DNA of 64,000 bases. Source: Levilactobacillus namurensis (GTDB lineage: Bacteria > Bacillota > Bacilli > Lactobacillales > Lactobacillaceae). The translations under genes were made by a program, and so were the position numbers. Where the stretch lies: positions 2,480,001-2,544,000 of the forward strand of contig NZ_CP134159.1 of NCBI RefSeq assembly GCF_032197885.1, read 5' to 3'. Below the pieces are notes generated by a model. That model saw only the letters and a list, made by a program, of their open reading frames with translations. It was not told where the DNA came from and searched no databases. Shown here in pieces: positions 59,296-64,000 of this stretch (the stretch's first letter is position 1; each line of letters begins with the position of its first letter).

Positions 59296-59958
59296 TCAAT
59301 CTTCAAAGTCGCTGACGGTTAAGGCCTGCAGGTCGTTTAACCACCGATAGGCCGGACTGCCTTCAGGCGCCGTCACGGCAAACCCCAAGGGGCCGAAGAG
59401 GGTGGCCACCGCCGACCACTTGATTTGCTGGTTGGATAAGAAACTAGCAACCAGTTGCATAAGCTGTTGATTAGTGATGGGGGTTGCCATCACCGTTAGT
59501 AAGTTGACCGCCAATTGCTGGGCAATCATCTGGGTGATGGCCGGAGCCGCCAGTGGGTCAATGATTTGCCGTCTAGGCGTGATTGGCACAGCCGGTCCCT
59601 CCTTGCGAAAGAAGTGCTGCCACTGGACAAACTGCGTGGCGAGAACTGCGTAGAATTGCCACGGGACTTGATTACCAATCCGCTTCAACGTTGGCGGGGT
59701 CAATGCCGTTAACGACCACTGCACCTGTTGCGGCCCGGCGGCCTGCGCGGTGGTCAACCATTCACTAAAGAAGCGTTGCATGGTGGCATCCACCAAGGGT
59801 GTGACTTGCGCGCCCTGCGTCAGGTGGTAACGCCCCAAGAGAAAGTCGGGGACCTGCTCCCAGGGAATCGTGTTGCCCCCCTGTTGCTGCTTGCGGCGGT
59901 TGAACTGCCGCAACTGCTTGATCCGACTTGATTTTGCAAATTTTCCTGGACGACTCAC
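59296..59958 (-). CDS. Protein of unknown function, 220 aa
   Basis: GTG start at 59958 after GGGGGCAG. Cytosolic, with a very basic N-terminus (RPGKFAKSSRIKQLRQFNRRKQQQ) that could bind nucleic acid or membrane, followed by a mostly helical body rich in Gln, Ala and Trp (WQHFFRKEG, ITQMIAQQLAVNLLTVMA) and an acidic end. No motif recognised. It sits between the WxL cluster and the permease gene, transcribed in the same direction as both and 36 bp after the permease stop, so read-through from the permease is possible. Confidence 0.65.
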   Translation of the reverse strand: MSRPGKFAKSSRIKQLRQFNRRKQQQGGNTIPWEQVPDFLLGRYHLTQGAQVTPLVDATMQRFFSEWLTTAQAAGPQQVQWSLTALTPPTLKRIGNQVPWQFYAVLATQFVQWQHFFRKEGPAVPITPRRQIIDPLAAPAITQMIAQQLAVNLLTVMATPITNQQLMQLVASFLSNQQIKWSAVATLFGPLGFAVTAPEGSPAYRWLNDLQALTVSDFED

Positions 59959-59994
59959 AGTATCTGCCCCCTATTTCTAAACCTGCAAGATGCC

Positions 59995-61359
59995 TTAATC
60001 CTTAGTGGCTTCGCGTGGCTGGTACTTCCGGAAGTAAACCACCGTCATCACCGCTAAGAAGACCACCCCAACAATGATCGAGATCCGCGTCTCAGGATTC
60101 AAGAACATGAATAAGAGCGTGACACACAAGAAGGCCAACGTAATGTAGTTGGACCACGGCGAGAACGGCATAGTGAACGGATGGTCCGCCATCTTCGCCG
60201 CATTCTGCTTCCGGAACTCAATCTCACTGACCAGAATCACGAACCAGGGCACCATCCCCGGCAAGACACTGGAACTGTAGACCATCACGAAGATCTGACT
60301 GGCATCCTTGAAGTACATGGGTAAGACCACGTTCAAGACCACCCCGATTGCGATTCCCAAGGAAATCGCGAGCACGGAATAAAACGGAACGCCGTGGCGG
60401 TTCAACAGGGTCATCTTCTTAGGCAGTTGGCCGTTCTCAGCCAAGGTGAAGGTCATCCGGCTGGCACTGTAGATCCCGGAATTGGACCCGGACAGCGCGG
60501 CGGTGATCACCACGAAGTTGATGATGGAAGCCGCGGCGGTAATCCCAATCTTGGCGAACGTCTGCACAAACGGTGAGCCTAATTGGTTCAGCTTATCCCA
60601 CGGGTAGATGCTGACGATCACGAAGATCGCCCCCACGTAGAAAATCAGGATTCGGGCAACGGTCGATTGAATCGCCGCCACTAAGGTGTGTTTCGGGTTC
60701 TCGGCTTCTCCGGCCGTGACCCCGATCAACTCGATGCCTTGATACGACGCCAGCACGATGGCTAACGCGTAGATGAACCCTTTGGCCCCACCGGTGAAGA
60801 ACCCGCCGTTGGCCCAGAGGTTACTGATGCCGACCGCGTGGCCCCCGTTCCCGAAGCCAAACAAAATCACGCCTAACCCGGCGATAATCATCAAGATAAT
60901 CGTGACCACCTTGATCAACGCGAACCAGAATTCCAATTCCCCGAACATTTTGACGGAGATCAGGTTCGCGACACACAGGAAGGTAATGGCAATCAGGCCG
61001 GGAATCCAATCCGGCAAGTTGGGCCACCAAAAGCGGAAATAGCCGCCTAACGCGATCATTTCACTCATCCCCACCACAATGAATTGGAACACATTGCTCC
61101 AAGCCGTGAGGTATCCAAATACCGGGTGCATGTATTGGGAAGCGAAGGTTGCAAATGAACCGGTCGTTGGGTGAACGTACAACATCTCCCCCAATGCCCG
61201 CATGATCAAGTACAGGAATACCCCGGAAATGATGTAGGCAATGAGGACGGATGGGCCCGTCCACTTAATGGTGGAACCAGACCCCATAAATAATCCAACG
61301 CCGATAGTACCGCCCAATGCAATCATCTGCATTTGGCGCGAGCTTAGTCTTCTCTGCAA
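59995..61359 (-). CDS. Amino acid permease (APC, AAT family)
   Basis: 454 residues from a TTG start at 61359 with AAGGA upstream. Twelve helices. Core AAT motifs: MIALGGTIGVGLFMGSGSTI (helix 1), GPSVLIAYIISGVFLYLIMRALGEM (helices 2-3), GSFATFASQYMHPVFGYLTAW, and SYQGIELIGVTAGEAENP (helix 6). Members carry proline, GABA, aromatic or D-Ser/D-Ala/Gly by H+ symport; this one looks closest to the ProY/GabP and D-serine/D-alanine/glycine branch, not resolvable by eye. A structured leader lies upstream. Confidence 0.9.
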   Translation of the reverse strand: MQRRLSSRQMQMIALGGTIGVGLFMGSGSTIKWTGPSVLIAYIISGVFLYLIMRALGEMLYVHPTTGSFATFASQYMHPVFGYLTAWSNVFQFIVVGMSEMIALGGYFRFWWPNLPDWIPGLIAITFLCVANLISVKMFGELEFWFALIKVVTIILMIIAGLGVILFGFGNGGHAVGISNLWANGGFFTGGAKGFIYALAIVLASYQGIELIGVTAGEAENPKHTLVAAIQSTVARILIFYVGAIFVIVSIYPWDKLNQLGSPFVQTFAKIGITAAASIINFVVITAALSGSNSGIYSASRMTFTLAENGQLPKKMTLLNRHGVPFYSVLAISLGIAIGVVLNVVLPMYFKDASQIFVMVYSSSVLPGMVPWFVILVSEIEFRKQNAAKMADHPFTMPFSPWSNYITLAFLCVTLLFMFLNPETRISIIVGVVFLAVMTVVYFRKYQPREATKD

Positions 61360-61394
61360 TCTAATTCCTTCTTTCTATAGAAATATGGTGAGTC

Positions 61395-61505
61395 TGACCC
61401 TCGGGCCGGGCCGGCCGTTGACATTCGGCTCTGGCCCAGCAACCTCACATGGCATTGTGAACTGGCCCCGTTACCCGTCGATCTTTCATCGAACGGGCCA
61501 CACTC
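61395..61505 (-). promoter_or_regulatory. Structured 5' leader of the amino acid permease gene
   Basis: GC-rich stretch in an AT-rich region. On the minus strand three hairpins follow each other: CCCGT-TCGAT / ATCGA-CGGG, TCACA-atgcca-TGTGA, and GC-t-GGGC...GCCC-g-GC enclosing GCCG/CGGC. There is no clear T-run and no T-box core. A riboswitch or protein-bound leader is possible; no known class recognised. The rest of 61506-61783 holds AT-rich promoter sequence, including TATACT for the next plus-strand gene. Confidence 0.45.
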
Positions 61506-61783
61506 GGTGATTCAAGATGAAAATAGTGTATATTCACATATGCTACTTGGTTTGACCCGTTCGCGCAAGCTTTTTTCGTCCCAAATCGGAAAACCACCTT
61601 GTTATTATGCGCTTCAACTAGGCTTGATTCAAACCGCCCCGGCACCGCAGCCCCAGTCCACCAAAGATTGACGGTCATCCTCACCATTTTTTAGCCTAAG
61701 CACCGGTCTTAGCGTATACTAGAACCAGATGGTTTTACTGTTCAATCATCATTAGTCTAAACAACTACATAGGAGGCACCACC

Positions 61784-62251
61784 ATGCACACCACCAAGAT
61801 TCTACTAACCACCGCCACCACCCTAGCTGCTCTGCTGGGTGGTCAAGCCCTGACCGCCCAAGCTGCTAAATGGCACAAGGGCACCCCCGCTAGTCTTCGC
61901 GGCACCTACGTGTCCAAAAAGACGGGGTACAACCGCGGCCTCAAACACGGCGACTACAGCTTCGAAAAGATGTACATCCAACCTAAGGGCGCACCGTTTT
62001 ATAGTTTTTCCTACTATAATCATAAGTATTCTACGAACTCGCCGATGATGGGGATGGCCGTGACCCATAAGTACAAGAAGATTGGCAAGCACACCTACCG
62101 GCTGGTCGGCGAATACAAGAATAATGGCGGCGCCACTAAGATGCTGCTGCGGTCTTACCGGCATCACCGGATTCGCTTCACCTTCAGCAAGTCCTTCAAG
62201 GGCGCTGAATACCTCCACCGGACCCGCAAACAATCCAACTTTGAGTGGTAA
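61784..62251 (+). CDS. Small secreted protein, 155 aa
   Basis: Signal peptide (ILLTTATTLAALLGGQAL, cut after AQA near residue 27), mature part of 128 residues rich in Lys, Tyr and His (pI clearly basic): SLRGTYVSKKTGY at the start, KHTYRLVGEYKNNGG in the middle and RKQSNFEW at the end. It resembles the small single-domain secreted proteins that lactobacilli hold in families, probably a beta barrel; no named domain. ATG after AGGAGG, TATACT box upstream, own terminator. Confidence 0.75.
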   Translation: MHTTKILLTTATTLAALLGGQALTAQAAKWHKGTPASLRGTYVSKKTGYNRGLKHGDYSFEKMYIQPKGAPFYSFSYYNHKYSTNSPMMGMAVTHKYKKIGKHTYRLVGEYKNNGGATKMLLRSYRHHRIRFTFSKSFKGAEYLHRTRKQSNFEW

Positions 62252-62295
62252 GCACCTCGCCATTGCACCTTCGAAAGTCTAACAACTGGCAACAC

Positions 62296-62345
62296 AAAAA
62301 GGCATCCCTTAGCCGTTCAACTGAACGACTGGGGGATGCCTTTAA
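62296..62345. terminator. Terminator between the secreted protein and GNAT genes
   Basis: AAAGGCATCCC / GGGATGCCTTT with an inner GTTCA-act-GAAC hairpin. Confidence 0.9.
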
Positions 62346-62357
62346 TCTTGGGTTAGC

Positions 62358-62906
62358 TTAGCTGGCGTCAGCCGTGATGTGGGCTTGACGCAGGTCCTTT
62401 TCGTAAACGAAGCAAGCATCATCGGGTTGGTAGACCCCGTTGATGGCGCCGACCTTGGTGAAGCCGTTCTTCACGATCAGGTGTTGCATCTTTGCGTTAT
62501 CCTGGTGCGTGTCGATCCGGATGCTTTGGCTTTCCGGATGGTTCTTCGCGATGTAGGCGAAGAGGTCTTGGAATAACTTCGATGCGTAGCCCTTCCCTTG
62601 GTGGTGGGAGAAGATAGCGACCCGGTGGACCGCTACGTAATGGTCCGTGTTGACCAACCAACCACCGTCTAACGTGTCGTAAGAATGGTCTGGGGCTTGT
62701 ACCACGGATGCGACGCCTAAGGTCTCATGGTCGTCACTATTGTAGATGACTGCCCGGCCAGCATTGATGTCGTCCATGATGGTCTCACGGTTCGGATAAT
62801 CGTTCTGCCATTGGTCGATCCCGGCATCAGCGAGTTGCTTCTTACCGTCTTCAATGATGTCCAATACAAGTTCTAATTCATCTGGTTTTGCTTTCCGTAA
62901 ATACAT
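62358..62906 (-). CDS. GNAT-family N-acetyltransferase
   Basis: 182 residues. GNAT fold: N-terminal helix and strand (LRKAKPDELELVLDIIEDG), strand with AVIYNSDDHETLGVASV, the acetyl-CoA pyrophosphate loop HHQGKGYASKLFQDL (Q/RxxGxG/A) near 120, and the C-terminal NAKMQHLIVKNGFTKVGAI. It acetylates an unknown amine. It lies 17 bp after the flavodoxin gene and is likely co-transcribed. Confidence 0.9.
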   Translation of the reverse strand: MYLRKAKPDELELVLDIIEDGKKQLADAGIDQWQNDYPNRETIMDDINAGRAVIYNSDDHETLGVASVVQAPDHSYDTLDGGWLVNTDHYVAVHRVAIFSHHQGKGYASKLFQDLFAYIAKNHPESQSIRIDTHQDNAKMQHLIVKNGFTKVGAINGVYQPDDACFVYEKDLRQAHITADAS

Positions 62907-62923
62907 ACTTACGTCACCTCATC

Positions 62924-63376
62924 TTAATTTCCTGATTCTAAACGATTCAATACCTGTTGCGCCAACTGATCGATCCGGGCTAGATCCGCTTGGTCGGGGT
63001 CACGGTCGATTTTCACGGAATCCGCGACCTGTTCGCCGTTACTAGAATTTAGCTGGATCGTCAGGTAGTCGACTGCCCGGCCGAAGTGCACGTGGGTCTT
63101 GGAACTGGAGCCGCAAACGGCAAACTTGGTCCGATTCAAATCAACGTCCTTCAGGTCTTCAAAGAAGTCCTGCATCTCGTCCGGTAGGTCCCCATCATGA
63201 TAGGTGTAGCTGACCACGATGACGGCGTCGTTTTGCGCCAACTCATACGCGTCGGCCTGGGAAACTTCCGTGACCACGGTCTGGGCGTGAGCGGCTAAGT
63301 CGGACTGTAGATGCATTGCCAGGGCCTGATTACGGCCGGATTGGCTGGCGAAGATAATTTGAATCGTAGGTGTCAT
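62924..63376 (-). CDS. Flavodoxin-like protein
   Basis: 150 residues from the ATG at 63376, 9 nt after AAGGAG; an in-frame start 27 nt earlier has no site. The FMN phosphate loop FASQSGRNQALAMHLQ, the second loop SYTYHDGDLPDEMQDFFED and the third loop CGSSSKTHVHFGRAVDYL match short-chain flavodoxins (compare B. subtilis YkuN/YkuP). It carries electrons with FMN in the cytosol. First gene of a two-gene unit with the GNAT protein. Confidence 0.93.
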   Translation of the reverse strand: MTPTIQIIFASQSGRNQALAMHLQSDLAAHAQTVVTEVSQADAYELAQNDAVIVVSYTYHDGDLPDEMQDFFEDLKDVDLNRTKFAVCGSSSKTHVHFGRAVDYLTIQLNSSNGEQVADSVKIDRDPDQADLARIDQLAQQVLNRLESGN

Positions 63377-63738
63377 AAGTTTGAACTCCTTGTACGTGTC
63401 CACCCCGGCATCCGGGCGCGGTTAAATTGACAATCGAATTTCCGATTTTTGATTATAACCTATTTGCGGAAAACCCCCTAGTCATATTGCTCAACTTTTC
63501 AAAAAAATTATCGATAATATAGAAGTGAACTTATTTCACAAGTCATGATTCCGCTCACAATCCCGTTCTCATCGGTTTTTGATTGGTCGTCACGCCATGA
63601 CCAGTTTCTCATCAACTTCCAACCTAAACTTACCACTTTTACCGTCTCAGGCCCCAAATTTTGCTTGGCGGGGTCAAAACTGGTCGACCACGCCAAGTCG
63701 GTGAGCAGAACCTCGAGCGGATGGTCTCAGAACCGGAT
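63377..63738. other. Intergenic region before the flavodoxin gene
   Basis: About 360 bp, the left half AT-rich (promoter region of flavodoxin). Open frames here lack ribosome sites. No structured repeat copy was found. Confidence 0.5.
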
Positions 63739-63772
63739 AAAAACGCGTCTGGACCTGTTCGCCCAGACGCGT
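63739..63772 (-). terminator. Terminator of the last gene
   Basis: ACGCGTCTGG / CCAGACGCGT with TTTTT on the minus strand. Confidence 0.9.
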
Positions 63773-63782
63773 CGCTTACTGC

Positions 63783-64000
63783 TTATTTGGATGACCGATG
63801 CTGCCGGAAGTAGGCCTTGATCTCGGCATCCGAGTAGCTGTGCTGCGGCAACTGTTGAACTCGCCGACGTTGCCAATCCGTGAGGCCCTTCCCCACTAGG
63901 ACCAGCCCAGATCCCACCAAGATGCCGCCCAGGGCGGACCCGTTAAACGGCTGGCCCGTCGACAGCCACTCCGTCACTACGGTCGCTGCCAACATCCAGG
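63783..64000 (-). CDS. Small membrane protein, possibly cut by window edge
   Basis: At least 70 residues from an ATG at 63995; the frame stays open to the edge, so the true start may lie outside. One Gly-rich membrane helix (ALGGILVGSGLVLVGKGL) and a basic C-terminal end (DWQRRRVQQLPQHSYSDAEI). No family recognised. Confidence 0.55.
   Translation of the reverse strand, partial: WMLAATVVTEWLSTGQPFNGSALGGILVGSGLVLVGKGLTDWQRRRVQQLPQHSYSDAEIKAYFRQHRSSK

Noticed and set aside
63545..63820. 91-codon plus-strand open frame near the right edge
   Set aside because: No ribosome site, crosses a terminator and overlaps the minus-strand gene; composition is not protein-like.
1..64000. CRISPR array or cas genes
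   Set aside because: No regularly spaced short repeats and no Cas-like proteins were seen.

Overview
The window looks like chromosome from a high-GC (about 54%) lactic acid bacterium of the family Lactobacillaceae, most likely Levilactobacillus or a close relative. This rests on gene content rather than a search: oleate hydratase, a C69 dipeptidase, a WxL/WxLIP surface-protein cluster, an OatA-type acyltransferase, a GH120-type beta-xylosidase locus, a CopY/CopB copper operon and a methionine T-box. No prophage, IS element or CRISPR array was seen. Stop codons, Shine-Dalgarno sites and hairpin/T-run terminators are clear throughout.

Layout. 1-2 kb: the 5' part of an FeS-cluster-type protein, a MarR regulator and a small ORF. 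2.3-4.3 kb: a PadR regulator with a DUF4097 protein. 4.5-8 kb: an exopolysaccharide operon (degenerate GGDEF membrane protein, a 45-aa membrane protein, a GT2 synthase and a GH8 hydrolase). 8-17.6 kb: signal peptidase, oleate hydratase, a Lys/Thr-rich secreted protein, an OatA-like acyltransferase, adenosine deaminase, an integrase-like protein and an esterase. 18-22.7 kb: D,D-carboxypeptidase, the copper operon and Ogt. 22.7-33 kb: candidate small RNAs, dipeptidase, then a xylo-oligosaccharide locus (MFS permease, GH120-type enzyme, AraC regulator, xylose-type symporter) interrupted by a mazEF module. 33-44 kb: Ca2+-type ATPase, MFS efflux, tRNA-Leu(CAG) next to an AT-richer AAA ATPase, ROK kinase plus permease, aldo/keto reductase, MarR and FMN reductase. 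45-48 kb: GDPD and a MetE-like gene under a Met T-box. 48.3-55.3 kb: a 3,486-bp perfect-looking tandem duplication (alcohol dehydrogenase, M20 peptidase, GtrA). 55-59 kb: the WxL cluster, whose largest gene carries a one-base frameshift. 59-64 kb: amino-acid permease with a structured leader, GNAT, flavodoxin and small proteins.

The most unusual signal is a family of about 155-160-bp intergenic elements: six full copies, one truncated copy and one arm fragment. Each folds into the same three-way junction: a long outer stem of 16-18 bp, then two hairpins. All stems are kept by compensatory changes between copies, while short junction sequences stay constant. The copies often lie in convergent pairs about 190-270 bp apart, just beyond the ends of genes. 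This looks like an undescribed structured RNA or structured DNA repeat, and one copy sits exactly at the breakpoint of the tandem duplication.
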